A stretch of DNA of 43,546 bases from Paludibacteraceae bacterium (GTDB taxonomy: Bacteria; Bacteroidota; Bacteroidia; Bacteroidales; Paludibacteraceae), in the NCBI GenBank assembly GCA_017546705.1, contig JAFYSB010000049.1, forward strand, positions 1-43,546, written 5' to 3'. Position 1 is the stretch's first letter, and every line of letters starts with the position of its first letter. The notes under the pieces are model-generated. The model was not told the DNA's origin, made no database searches, and was given only the letters and a program-made list of their open reading frames with translations. Made by a program: the position numbers and the translations under genes. Positions 16,839 to 25,371 of this stretch are shown here, one piece after another.

Positions 16839-18971
16839 TCACAACTGTTTTCCGTCTATTGTGTAAGTTTTACCACCATTAACAACGTGTATTTGTCCGT
16901 TGTGGAGGTATTTGCCTTCTTGTTGGATGGTAGTGATGTTTTGTACACCCGTTGGTGTGGTAACTGTCACTTCACAAGTAGCTGTTCTCTCTCCCAAAGT
17001 AGCAGTGACGGTATAGGTGCCCTCTTTGGTGGAGGTGAATGTGGCTGTTAAATCTTTGCTGCTGAGTTTGGAAGAACGGTTGGTAGGAGAATAGCGCCAT
17101 GTGACATCTTGGTCATCAGCATTAGCAGGAGTGATGATGGCTTGAATGTAAGCTGTGTCGCCCTTGGCTAGAGTAATTGTGCTTTCGCTGAGTGTAAAGT
17201 CTTTTACGCGAATTTTGTGTGGCTCCGTACTAATTTCCCAACCTGCTACACCATGACCAAGACAGTATTCATATAGGTTTACAGTCACAGAATCTACTTT
17301 TTCCCAGTGGAAGAAAGAACCTGTAGAAGCGTTGGCATAATAACCGCCATCGCCCAATGGAGCTTGTGTGTACATTGGAGTCAATTCTGCAGATGTCATA
17401 TCGCGGATTGTCCAACCACCTTTGTAGTGGCTACCAGATGTATAGACAAACATATCATGACCATTGAGTTGGAAGAGTGCACCACCTACAGAGTTGTTTC
17501 GCGATGGAGCTGTGGTGCCGTTAGGACTTGTCAGGTAAGAACCTTTGTCGCCATTCTTGTAAAGATGATAACCATTTGCTCGCACTTGATAGAGGAAGTG
17601 GTTAGGATCATTGTCAATAGGAATCACATAGCCCGCAGTCGTTCCTGTTAGACTAACCGCACAAGATGTGGTGGATACATATTGGCCATTGGCAATCTTG
17701 ACAACCTCTACGAAATTCTGTTTGTTTGGAAAGAAATATACATATCCGCCTGCCTCTGAAAAAATATCGCCACTGGCTGTAGGGAAGTTGGTTTGACCAT
17801 TGTTGTTGAGCTTGATATCAATCACGTATGGAGTGGCCTCGTCTGGCTTATATACGGTTAGTTGCTTTGGCTCAGAAGCACCATCTGGGGAAGTGTGCAA
17901 AATGAGGTTGGCTGCATCGTCGCGGCAGATACCATGGCGGAGAGTAGGAATGTTAGGATCGGTCACCACACCTGCTGTATCCACGCAAATAACTTTCTTT
18001 GCATTATAATCAGCTACATAAAAGAGGCCGTCGATATATGCAGCTTGTTGTGCTTGAGTGTACTTTCCTTCTAAGGTAGTAGGAAAGCCCGCTGGCAAGG
18101 TGCCAGCAGCCTCTGTATGGTTGAATAGTTCGGTTACGTATATTGCTTCTACTGGTTGAGTAGGAGAGAGTGCTTCCCAATCTACTTCTTCCAATTCTGG
18201 CATCTCTGCTGGAACTAAATAGTCGCAGGTCATTGTGGTGCAACCCAGTTCGCCATGTTGTTGGTAGTTCGCCAGGCTATTTACAGTCCAGCAAGCTACT
18301 TCCATGCCTGCGTCGTGGCACTTGCGAGCCATGTATTTAGATAGTCCACCCGTTTGTACACTAGGGTTGATTCCCCATGTCTTGCACCACTCATAGCGTG
18401 CTTCTGTCACTTCATAGCAAAGGAATTGGCACTTCAATGCAGGGTAGTTGGTGCGAACATATTCCAATGATTTTTGCATGGAGGTTAGAATATATACCTT
18501 GTCCTCCATTCCGTGCTTCTTAATCAAGTTGTAGAGCACATAGAAGTTGCTCATGTCATTGCTGTTGATACCGCTTGCCCATTTGAGCTCAATGATAGCG
18601 AACGCGTTGTTTTCTTTGCAAATCTCCAAGTAGCGGTCTGCTGTACAGATCTTAGCGGTATAGGTGTTGCCGCTACGTGTTTGTGTTAAAGTCAATTCTT
18701 GTAATGCCGCTAAGGTGGTGTTAGCAATAGTCACGCTGTGACCTACACGACTCAAATCATCATCGTGCCAGCATACACATTGTTTGTCGCTTGTTACTTT
18801 GATGTCGCACTCCAGACCAGTATAACCATAGTGGTTGAGACCGTTGAGGAAGGCATCTTCGGTGTTTTCTACTCCACGATAGCTACCGCGGTGACCTGCA
18901 AATTGAGGCTTCCAAGCATACGCTTGAGTCAGTGTGCAAACAAGGCACAAAAGGAATAATGATTTCTTCAT
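16839..18971 (-). CDS. Secreted glycerophosphodiesterase-like protein with Ig-like domain
   Basis: A 710-residue exported protein with an N-terminal signal peptide (MKKSLFLLCLVCTLTQAYA). Residues 22-260 form a GDPD-type barrel with His27-Arg28 (GHRGS), NTEDAF, Glu54/Asp56 (ECDIK) and His69 (WHDDD), so the phosphodiesterase active site looks complete. The middle (about 285-585) is a beta-rich region with FYVADYNAKK, perhaps a propeller. A bacterial Ig-like (BIG-type) domain follows (about 590-677). The tail with KYLHNGQIHVVN resembles short C-terminal tails of secreted Bacteroidales proteins, perhaps a type IX secretion signal. It follows the SpoU gene by 23 bases. Confidence 0.85.
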   Translation of the reverse strand: MKKSLFLLCLVCTLTQAYAWKPQFAGHRGSYRGVENTEDAFLNGLNHYGYTGLECDIKVTSDKQCVCWHDDDLSRVGHSVTIANTTLAALQELTLTQTRSGNTYTAKICTADRYLEICKENNAFAIIELKWASGINSNDMSNFYVLYNLIKKHGMEDKVYILTSMQKSLEYVRTNYPALKCQFLCYEVTEARYEWCKTWGINPSVQTGGLSKYMARKCHDAGMEVACWTVNSLANYQQHGELGCTTMTCDYLVPAEMPELEEVDWEALSPTQPVEAIYVTELFNHTEAAGTLPAGFPTTLEGKYTQAQQAAYIDGLFYVADYNAKKVICVDTAGVVTDPNIPTLRHGICRDDAANLILHTSPDGASEPKQLTVYKPDEATPYVIDIKLNNNGQTNFPTASGDIFSEAGGYVYFFPNKQNFVEVVKIANGQYVSTTSCAVSLTGTTAGYVIPIDNDPNHFLYQVRANGYHLYKNGDKGSYLTSPNGTTAPSRNNSVGGALFQLNGHDMFVYTSGSHYKGGWTIRDMTSAELTPMYTQAPLGDGGYYANASTGSFFHWEKVDSVTVNLYEYCLGHGVAGWEISTEPHKIRVKDFTLSESTITLAKGDTAYIQAIITPANADDQDVTWRYSPTNRSSKLSSKDLTATFTSTKEGTYTVTATLGERTATCEVTVTTPTGVQNITTIQQEGKYLHNGQIHVVNGGKTYTIDGKQL

Positions 18972-18994
18972 GGTAGTAAATAATTTAGTTATAT

Positions 18995-19726
18995 TTAATT
19001 TCTTCGAAATTCTGCTAATACTATTGCTGTCGCCACTCCCACATTCAGACTCTCGGATGTGATGGCTTCTGCTGGATAAGATGGGATGAGTAGCGGATGA
19101 GTAATCAATGAGCGTACTGCATCAGAGATTCCATTACCCTCATTTCCCATGATGATTACTCCCTTTTTCTTATCAACGATGGAGCCTTTGGTGTACATGT
19201 TGACTCCTTCTAACAACGTGCCATATAAGGGCAGTCCCTCTTTTTGGAGTTCAGTGAGCGTTGCAGGTAAATCCACATAGTGCAATCGCACGCGTGCTAA
19301 CGCCCCCATAGTGGCTTGCACCACTTTAGGGTTGTAGCAGTCGGCTGTATCGTGTGAGCAAATGATGTCGTGAATACCAAACCAATCGCAAGTACGTATA
19401 ATTGTACCTAAGTTGCCAGGGTCTTGTACACCATCTAGTGCAAGGAGCAGTGGGCAGTTAGGCGTGCTTATCTCAAATTCGCTCGAACGATTATTGGGCT
19501 TGCGGAAGACTCCGATAACACCCTGAGGCGTACGTAAATTGGACATCTGCTCAATTTCTAAGGGCGTGGCATTTTCGGTGGAAACAAGCAAAACCAAGTC
19601 GAAGGCACTTCGCAGTTCCTCTACGCATTTGGTGCCCTCCGCCACAAATACTCCCTCGGCATCGCGGTGCTTCTTTTGTTGCAGACTACGCACCCACTTG
19701 ATTTGTGATTTGCTTAAGTGTTCCAT
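18995..19726 (-). CDS. TrmH/SpoU family RNA 2'-O-methyltransferase
   Basis: Methylates ribose 2'-OH of an RNA, probably rRNA, with S-adenosylmethionine. The three SPOUT motifs are present: DPGNLGTIIRTCDWFG, IIMGNEGNGIS and the knot motif around IPSYPAEAITSESLNVG. The N-terminal extension (about 1-90) is the substrate-binding L30e-like domain. At 243 residues the size is usual. It is the first gene of an apparent two-gene unit with the GDPD gene. Confidence 0.92.
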   Translation of the reverse strand: MEHLSKSQIKWVRSLQQKKHRDAEGVFVAEGTKCVEELRSAFDLVLLVSTENATPLEIEQMSNLRTPQGVIGVFRKPNNRSSEFEISTPNCPLLLALDGVQDPGNLGTIIRTCDWFGIHDIICSHDTADCYNPKVVQATMGALARVRLHYVDLPATLTELQKEGLPLYGTLLEGVNMYTKGSIVDKKKGVIIMGNEGNGISDAVRSLITHPLLIPSYPAEAITSESLNVGVATAIVLAEFRRN

Positions 19727-19745
19727 AGTAACCTTGTTTATGCTG

Positions 19746-19777
19746 CAAAGTTACAAAAAAAAATATATATATGCAAA
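19746..19777 (-). promoter_or_regulatory. Promoter of the SpoU-GDPD unit
   Basis: Minus-strand TTTG (19774-19777), 20 bases, TAACTTTG (19746-19753). It is divergent from the next promoter. Confidence 0.75.
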
Positions 19778-19803
19778 CAAAATGTAATTTTTTTATATTC
19801 TGC

Positions 19804-19834
19804 TTTGTGATTTCGTGAAATTTTAGTACCTTTG
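19804..19834 (+). promoter_or_regulatory. Promoter of the PIG-L-RidA unit
   Basis: TTTG (19804-19807), 19 bases, TACCTTTG (19827-19834). Because it overlaps 19832, the possible upstream start there is excluded. Confidence 0.78.
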
Positions 19835-19861
19835 CAGAGCAATATCTTATTTTTAGTGATT

Positions 19862-20569
19862 ATGAAGAAGCAATTGACTTTAATTTTACTGCTACTTTTG
19901 GTGGGGGTTAGTACAGGGCAAGCTGCTGAACGCTGGTTAGAAGGCTACAAGAAAGTGTTGGTCATCGGTGCTCACCCTGATGATCCAGAGACGATGTGCG
20001 GTGGTACAATGATCAAACTGCGCGAGATGGGTGTTGAGGTTGTTTCAGTGTATTTTACGTCGGGCGAGGCAGGAATACCTGGCAAAAGCCATGAGGAATC
20101 GAGTAGTATTCGTACCGCAGAAGCTAAGAAAGCATGTGAAGTGATGGGGGTACGTCCCGTATTTATGACTCAGATTGATGGCAATACAGAAGTAAATAAA
20201 GTTCGCTATGCAGAGATGAAAACGTTGATTGAAGCAGAGAAACCAGATATGGTAATTACTCACTGGCCAATTGATTCGCATCGCGACCATCGTATCTGCT
20301 CTATCCTTGTATATGACGCATGGCGGCAAACGGGATATAACTTCGACCTATATTATGGAGAAGTGATGACAGGGTTGCAAACGCAAAATTTTACCCCTAC
20401 GCTTTGGGTGAATATTACCAATCAACATGACCAAAAAGTAAAAGCATATTATTGTCATGAGAGCCAAGATATGCCCGTAGTACAAGAGTGGCATGATGCG
20501 ATGGAGATTTTGCGCGGCATGGAGTGTCATAGCAAATATGGAGAGGCCTTTATAAAACAAAATTATTGA
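19862..20569 (+). CDS. Exported PIG-L family deacetylase
   Basis: A zinc-dependent N-deacetylase fold acting on N-acetyl sugars or related compounds. The start at 19862 gives 235 residues and a signal peptide (MKKQLTLILLLLLVGVSTGQA). Zinc ligands are visible in the GAHPDDPE motif and in the later HRDHR motif, with THWPIDS between. The substrate is not evident. Export suggests action on cell-envelope or dietary glycans. RidA starts 1 base after its stop. Confidence 0.9.
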   Translation: MKKQLTLILLLLLVGVSTGQAAERWLEGYKKVLVIGAHPDDPETMCGGTMIKLREMGVEVVSVYFTSGEAGIPGKSHEESSSIRTAEAKKACEVMGVRPVFMTQIDGNTEVNKVRYAEMKTLIEAEKPDMVITHWPIDSHRDHRICSILVYDAWRQTGYNFDLYYGEVMTGLQTQNFTPTLWVNITNQHDQKVKAYYCHESQDMPVVQEWHDAMEILRGMECHSKYGEAFIKQNY

Positions 20570-20570
20570 T

Positions 20571-20951
20571 ATGAAACAGATTATTTCTACTACCGAAGCA
20601 CCTGCAGCTATTGGTGCTTACAGTCAAGCCGTTGTGGCTAATGGTATGCTTTTTGCAAGTGGCCAATTGGGTATTGATCCTACTACAGGCGATTTCGCTG
20701 GTGCAGATTTCCGTTCGCAAGCCGAACAAGCAGTTAAGAATGTGGCAGCTATCCTTAAGGCGGCTGGCACCGATGCTAGTCATGTGGTGAAAACTACCGT
20801 ATTCCTTACCGATATGGCAAATTTTGCCGTATTGAATGAGGTTTACTCTACCTTGTTCTCGGCTCCATTCCCAGCGCGTTCTGCTGTTGCTGTGGCAGCT
20901 TTGCCTAAGGGCGGATTAGTTGAAATTGAAGTGTTGGCGGTATTAGATTAA
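20571..20951 (+). CDS. ridA: RidA family enamine/imine deaminase
   Basis: Hydrolyses reactive enamine/imine intermediates made by PLP enzymes such as threonine dehydratase. It is 126 residues with the family signature: GAYSQAVVANG, FASGQLGIDP, the carboxylate-binding Arg in PARSAVAVAALPKGG, and EIEVLAVL at the end. It is cytosolic (no signal), although its upstream partner is exported. It is followed by a possible promoter/hairpin before the TPM gene. Confidence 0.94.
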   Translation: MKQIISTTEAPAAIGAYSQAVVANGMLFASGQLGIDPTTGDFAGADFRSQAEQAVKNVAAILKAAGTDASHVVKTTVFLTDMANFAVLNEVYSTLFSAPFPARSAVAVAALPKGGLVEIEVLAVLD

Positions 20952-20977
20952 CCACCATTTTGTCAGTCTCAAAAAAG

Positions 20978-20997
20978 TGGCACGATATTTGTCGTGC
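20978..20997 (+). promoter_or_regulatory. Hairpin and sigma-54-like element before the TPM gene
   Basis: GCACGA (20980-20985) pairs with TCGTGC (20992-20997), followed by TTTT, which would suit a terminator for ridA. The same stretch reads TGGCAC, five bases, TTGT, one base off the sigma-54 -24/-12 consensus (GT in place of GC). The start codon at 21007 would be only a few bases after a sigma-54 start site, so the terminator reading is preferred. Confidence 0.4.
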
Positions 20998-21006
20998 TTT
21001 TGGTGT

Positions 21007-21933
21007 ATGAAACGAATTAAACTATTTTTTCTATTCTTATTGCTTGGCTTCGGGGCACAAGCGGCGGTATATACGCCAACTTCTTTGCCCAATCCCAAGG
21101 CACACGACATTAATAATTATGTCTGCAATCCCGATGAAATCGTGGATAGCAGCGAGGTCCGATTTCTCAATCGCCTAGCGCAGCAACTCGAGGATTCTAC
21201 TCTGGTGGAGCTATGCGTAGTAGCAGTGAATAGTATTGGTGAAATGGACGCTTTTGACTTCTGCTACGAAGTTTTCCAGCGTTGGGGAATTGGTAAGAAA
21301 GGGAAGAATACCGGAGTATTGTTGTTCTTGGCTGTGGAATCGCGTGACGTACGCATTATGACAGGCGGTGGCATTGAGGGTGTTCTCACCGATGCAGTGT
21401 GCAACGAGATCATTCAAACCGCAATGATGGTGCCACTTCGTAATGCCGATTATTCGGATGCCATGGCGTTAGGTGCGTTGCGCATATATGAGGTATGTAT
21501 TGATGGTGCTGCGTCTGAAGAACTACGCCAAATGACATCGGCCACCAATCGCTATCATTATGCCGATGAATCCGAGGAAAACGAACTTTTTGAGTTGTTA
21601 TTAGCAGGGGGCATAGTGTTGGCATTGCTTGTGTTTGCATTCGCGATAGTGGCTGTACCCAAGAAATGTCCTAAATGCGGCAAACGCGGCATGCACAAGA
21701 CTAATGAACAAATAATCACTCGTGCAACTACTAAGAAAGAAGGATTGGGCGTGCGTACCTACGTATGTAAGTACTGTGGGCATCGTGAAGATAAATCCTA
21801 TGTCATTCCAAGAGAAGTACCTACAGTCATTATTACTGGCGGAGGTTCTCGTGGAGGCTTTGGTGGGGGGAGTTTTGGCGGTGGATTCGGCGGAGGCAGC
21901 ACCTTTGGAGGTGGTGCAGGAGGAAAGTTTTAA
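21007..21933 (+). CDS. Membrane TPM-domain protein with zinc ribbon
   Basis: A 308-residue protein from the ATG at 21007. After a signal peptide (to about 20) comes a TPM (Psb32-like) domain with LNRLAQQLEDS, RWGIGKKGKNTGVLLFLAVE and RIMTGGGIEG. A transmembrane helix (ELLLAGGIVLALLVFAFAIV) precedes a cytosolic part with a four-Cys ribbon (CPKCGKRG and CKYCGHRE), and the protein ends in a Gly/Phe-rich tail. The same gene is commonly paired with lemA, as here (55 bases downstream). It is a membrane-associated factor, possibly for membrane-protein quality control; the activity is not established. Confidence 0.88.
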   Translation: MKRIKLFFLFLLLGFGAQAAVYTPTSLPNPKAHDINNYVCNPDEIVDSSEVRFLNRLAQQLEDSTLVELCVVAVNSIGEMDAFDFCYEVFQRWGIGKKGKNTGVLLFLAVESRDVRIMTGGGIEGVLTDAVCNEIIQTAMMVPLRNADYSDAMALGALRIYEVCIDGAASEELRQMTSATNRYHYADESEENELFELLLAGGIVLALLVFAFAIVAVPKKCPKCGKRGMHKTNEQIITRATTKKEGLGVRTYVCKYCGHREDKSYVIPREVPTVIITGGGSRGGFGGGSFGGGFGGGSTFGGGAGGKF

Positions 21934-21987
21934 ATAACAAGATTATACAACTCTACACAATATTAAACAAAACTTTACAAGATAATT

Positions 21988-22578
21988 ATGAATAAGAAAA
22001 CCGTAACATGGATTGTAGTACTGGGAGTACTGGCAATCGTAGTCATTTGGGGCGTAAGTCGCTACAATGCTATTATTACCGCAGAAGAGAATGTAAATAC
22101 TGCTTGGTCGCAAGTAGAAAATCAATACCAGCGTCGTGCGGATTTGATTCCCAATCTCGTTGAAACCGTCAAAGGTTATGCGGCACATGAGAGCGAAACG
22201 TTCGAAAGCGTGATTGCTGCTCGCGCTAAAGCGACACAAGTGGTGGTTGATCCTACCCATGCAACCGCAGAGCAGATTGCAGCTTTTCAGGCTGCACAAG
22301 GCGAACTCACCCAAGCGTTGGGCAAACTGATGGCTATCTCGGAGAGTTATCCTGATTTGAAAGCTAGCCAAAACTTCTCTGCATTGCAATCGCAGCTCGA
22401 AGGTACAGAAAACCGTATCACAGTCGCTCGCAACAACTTCAACGAAGTTGCTCGTCAGTTTAATACTCTTATTCGCCGTTTCCCAACTAATCTTATTGCC
22501 AATGCGATGAATGCGGAGAAACGTGCTTATTTTGAAGCTACTGATGGCGCTGAACAAGCTCCTAAAGTGCAGTTTTAG
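21988..22578 (+). CDS. lemA: LemA family membrane protein
   Basis: A 196-residue protein with one N-terminal transmembrane helix (about 6-24) and a long helical bundle outside. Family marks include NVNTAWSQVENQYQRRADLIPNL (as segments AWSQVE and RRADLIPNLVETV) and RNNFNEVARQFNT with the late RRFP. It is a partner of the TPM protein and lies between it and the DUF456 gene. The molecular role is uncertain. Confidence 0.94.
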   Translation: MNKKTVTWIVVLGVLAIVVIWGVSRYNAIITAEENVNTAWSQVENQYQRRADLIPNLVETVKGYAAHESETFESVIAARAKATQVVVDPTHATAEQIAAFQAAQGELTQALGKLMAISESYPDLKASQNFSALQSQLEGTENRITVARNNFNEVARQFNTLIRRFPTNLIANAMNAEKRAYFEATDGAEQAPKVQF

Positions 22579-22601
22579 TCACTCAACACTCAACTCTAAA
22601 C

Positions 22602-23123
22602 ATGGATATTTTCCTCATTATCATAGGTGCTATATGCCTCTTGTTGGGGCTTATTGGTTGTGTGGCTCCTGTACTGCCAGGTGTGCCATTATCATACCTC
22701 GGACTATTGCTATTGCATTGGACCGATCGCGTACAGTTCTCCTGGCAGTTTCTTGTTGTATGGGGAGTGGTCGTGGTAGTCATTCAAATACTTGACTATT
22801 TTATTCCTGCATGGGGAACGAAGAAATTTGGTGGCACTAAATATGGTGTGTGGGGCAGTACAATCGGTCTATTTGTAGGACTTTTTATGGGACCGTTAGG
22901 TATTGTGATAGGCCCCTTTATAGGTGCAGTTTTGGGCGAATTGATCTATTTCAATCGTCATCCGCAAACAACTTTGAGTGAGACCGAACAAAATAAGAAT
23001 AGCAATTTCAATCGGGCTCTTCGTGCGGGTTTTGGATCGTTTATAGGTCTGCTAACGGGCACACTAATCAAGGTTATCTGCTGCGGTGTGATGATTGCCT
23101 ATTTTGTGAAAGAATTGATATAA
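22602..23123 (+). CDS. DUF456 family membrane protein
   Basis: A 173-residue polytopic protein with glycine-rich hydrophobic helices (for example GAICLLLGLIGC, GLFVGLFMGPLGIVIG, FIGLLTGTLIKV). The conserved opening LPGVPLSYLGLLL and the central GTKKFGGTKYGVWG are typical of DUF456. It starts 23 bases after lemA and so belongs to the TPM-LemA unit. Its function is not known. Confidence 0.88.
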   Translation: MDIFLIIIGAICLLLGLIGCVAPVLPGVPLSYLGLLLLHWTDRVQFSWQFLVVWGVVVVVIQILDYFIPAWGTKKFGGTKYGVWGSTIGLFVGLFMGPLGIVIGPFIGAVLGELIYFNRHPQTTLSETEQNKNSNFNRALRAGFGSFIGLLTGTLIKVICCGVMIAYFVKELI

Positions 23124-23145
23124 TCGGCATTAGATTAAATAGATA

Positions 23146-23173
23146 ACAAGAGGCGGGATATCCCGCCTCTTGT
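23146..23173. terminator. Bidirectional terminator, 28-bp perfect palindrome
   Basis: ACAAGAGGCGGGAT and its exact complement form a palindrome between the convergent DUF456 and metallopeptidase genes. It probably ends both transcripts. Confidence 0.8.
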
Positions 23174-23180
23174 GTGTTAT

Positions 23181-25232
23181 TTATTGGTTTAATGCTTCTC
23201 TTACTGCTGTTAGTATAGGTTCCACGCTCATTGGCTTACCTACTGCACCGCGCATCCATGCATCAGGTGTAAGGCAACCTTGTTGATAGATACGCGTATA
23301 TTCTTTTGCCCATTCTGCTTGGGTGGTGCATTGTGCTAAATGCTCTTCTAGCTGATATTGTACTAAGTTGCCTATCGGATAGGCTGGTAAATATAATGCA
23401 TATCCCACCATGTGCGAATAGATGGCTAGTAATGGACTATCCTTTTCGCCCAAGACAGGAGCGTAATACTCATTCCATACTTCGCTAGCAATCGCAATTA
23501 CCGCTTCGCGCAAATCTGCGGCATTAGCTTTCGGGTGATCATATAGCCACTTCCACATCTGTATATCCACTAAACTAACTCCCATAATCTCGTACATACC
23601 CCAAATAAGGTCAAAGAGTTGTTCTGTATTGTGTGATAATTGTGTCGTATTGCGTAATAGCTGTAAGTCTCGCTCTTGAAAAAGGAAAGCACTCGCCTCG
23701 GTGAAACCTGTATTGGGAATACCTGCCAGGGTGTAATAGTCCATGTCGTAGAGCGAAATAACTTCTTCTACATTATGTCCAAATTCATGTACAGCGATGT
23801 TGTATCCCTTATAATCCATACCTTTAGCACCTACGCGCGTGCGCAAACGTGCAGGCTGCTCTCTACCCACACAGGGACGGGCATGTCCCGAACCACGAGC
23901 CGCTTCTACTACGATATGCGATGCCAATTCTTTAGCTTTCTCGGGTGCAAACCCTAATTCCATGAGCATGCGTGGCATGTCTTTCTCGAAGGCTTTGGCA
24001 TCGGGGTAACGCTTTTGTGTTTCAGCGGTTAGCACATCTTCGGAGATATTGCTACGGCTCTTGAATCCGTCGTACCATATATCATATGGACGAAGATCAC
24101 GACCTAAACGTTCGCGGATAATTCTTGCTACTTGCTTCACCTCGTCCGATTGGATAAGTTGGGTAAATAGCGCCTCTATCTCTTCAAAAGGTATCTGCAA
24201 GTCCTCGTTGAAGGTGCGCAGTACATGTGATGGGGCATCCGGACGATGCTTATCTATCGCTTGCAAAGCATGGAAAATATTGATAATTTGCTGATAACGT
24301 GTGTCTGGCTCACGGCTGATATCCACTTTGAGCTTGATGTCTGAATCGGGATTGCCACTTACATCGTTGGTCGTAGGGCACCAGAGTAGTTTATCATTGC
24401 TTACTACGCAATTAGGTATTTCTTGGCGGATAATACGCAGCATCACTTGGTAAATCATCTCTTGTTTTTCGTGAGCGTGAGGCACGGTAGCATAGTTGGA
24501 TTTGAGTTCATCGCGTAGGTTCCAATGCGAGAGCAATGCCATTGGCTCCTGCCAAAACTGCTCATCTTGCTCGTTGCGCAGGCAATGCATCATAATATTG
24601 TATCCAGCAATATAATTTTCAGCTTCACTGAGTGCTTGCGAATAGGTGGCCATCACTTTGCCTGGCACGCGGTCGGTGAATACATCGCCTAAACGCGCAT
24701 ATGCCCATTCTTGGCGTGACCAGTCTTTACCCAACGTGTTTTTCTCTTCTAGTGAGTAGTGTGGGAAGTTTAGCACGCAGATATGAGCAATTTTATTGGC
24801 AAACATATCCTCAGCGAAGTGTGCCATCGGACTATATCCGCTGATAATCCAATCCACTTGTGTCGGCTCACCTTTTCCAAGAAGGGTGGTAGGTTCTTGT
24901 AGCGTATTATTTAGCATGTCGGCACTCTGATTGCATTGCTCAATGATATACGCCAAACGTTTGTAAAGCATTTGTTTTTCTTCGCAAGTGCCTGCATACG
25001 AACGACTTACTAAATCTTGAAAATCAACTTCAGAACCATCATTCTCTTGCCATAGGGTAGCCACTTGCTCTACGCCGCGTGTGACAAGAGCTACGTCGGC
25101 TTCGGGATGCGCTGTGGTGATAGCCGTAATACTTGCTTGGATAGTTGTGTCACTAATCATAATTTGTTTGTGATTGGGTTGGCAAGCTGTTAGTAGTGCT
25201 GCTATGCCCAGAAAAATAATAGGATATTTCAT
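23181..25232 (-). CDS. Predicted zinc metallopeptidase lipoprotein
   Basis: A 683-residue protein from the ATG at 25232, with a signal ending in the lipobox LTAC. It has a gluzincin-like site, HEFGH (482-486), followed 26 residues later by GFTEAS with Glu512 as the likely third ligand. This arrangement recalls M3-type oligopeptidases, but the usual M3 flanking sequences are not all visible, so the family is left open. The mature part is helical. It would act in the periplasm or at the outer membrane on peptides. It ends at the palindrome shared with DUF456. Confidence 0.75.
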   Translation of the reverse strand: MKYPIIFLGIAALLTACQPNHKQIMISDTTIQASITAITTAHPEADVALVTRGVEQVATLWQENDGSEVDFQDLVSRSYAGTCEEKQMLYKRLAYIIEQCNQSADMLNNTLQEPTTLLGKGEPTQVDWIISGYSPMAHFAEDMFANKIAHICVLNFPHYSLEEKNTLGKDWSRQEWAYARLGDVFTDRVPGKVMATYSQALSEAENYIAGYNIMMHCLRNEQDEQFWQEPMALLSHWNLRDELKSNYATVPHAHEKQEMIYQVMLRIIRQEIPNCVVSNDKLLWCPTTNDVSGNPDSDIKLKVDISREPDTRYQQIINIFHALQAIDKHRPDAPSHVLRTFNEDLQIPFEEIEALFTQLIQSDEVKQVARIIRERLGRDLRPYDIWYDGFKSRSNISEDVLTAETQKRYPDAKAFEKDMPRMLMELGFAPEKAKELASHIVVEAARGSGHARPCVGREQPARLRTRVGAKGMDYKGYNIAVHEFGHNVEEVISLYDMDYYTLAGIPNTGFTEASAFLFQERDLQLLRNTTQLSHNTEQLFDLIWGMYEIMGVSLVDIQMWKWLYDHPKANAADLREAVIAIASEVWNEYYAPVLGEKDSPLLAIYSHMVGYALYLPAYPIGNLVQYQLEEHLAQCTTQAEWAKEYTRIYQQGCLTPDAWMRGAVGKPMSVEPILTAVREALNQ

Positions 25233-25371
25233 TGTTTTAGTTATATTTGCGCACAAAATTACAACAATTTTTGCAAATACGAAAATTTATTTACAACTTT
25301 TGCACGGTTTTTGTATCTCTTTAAACAAACCAACCATTAAACCTATTAACCTTAACCAATTTTTTACGACA

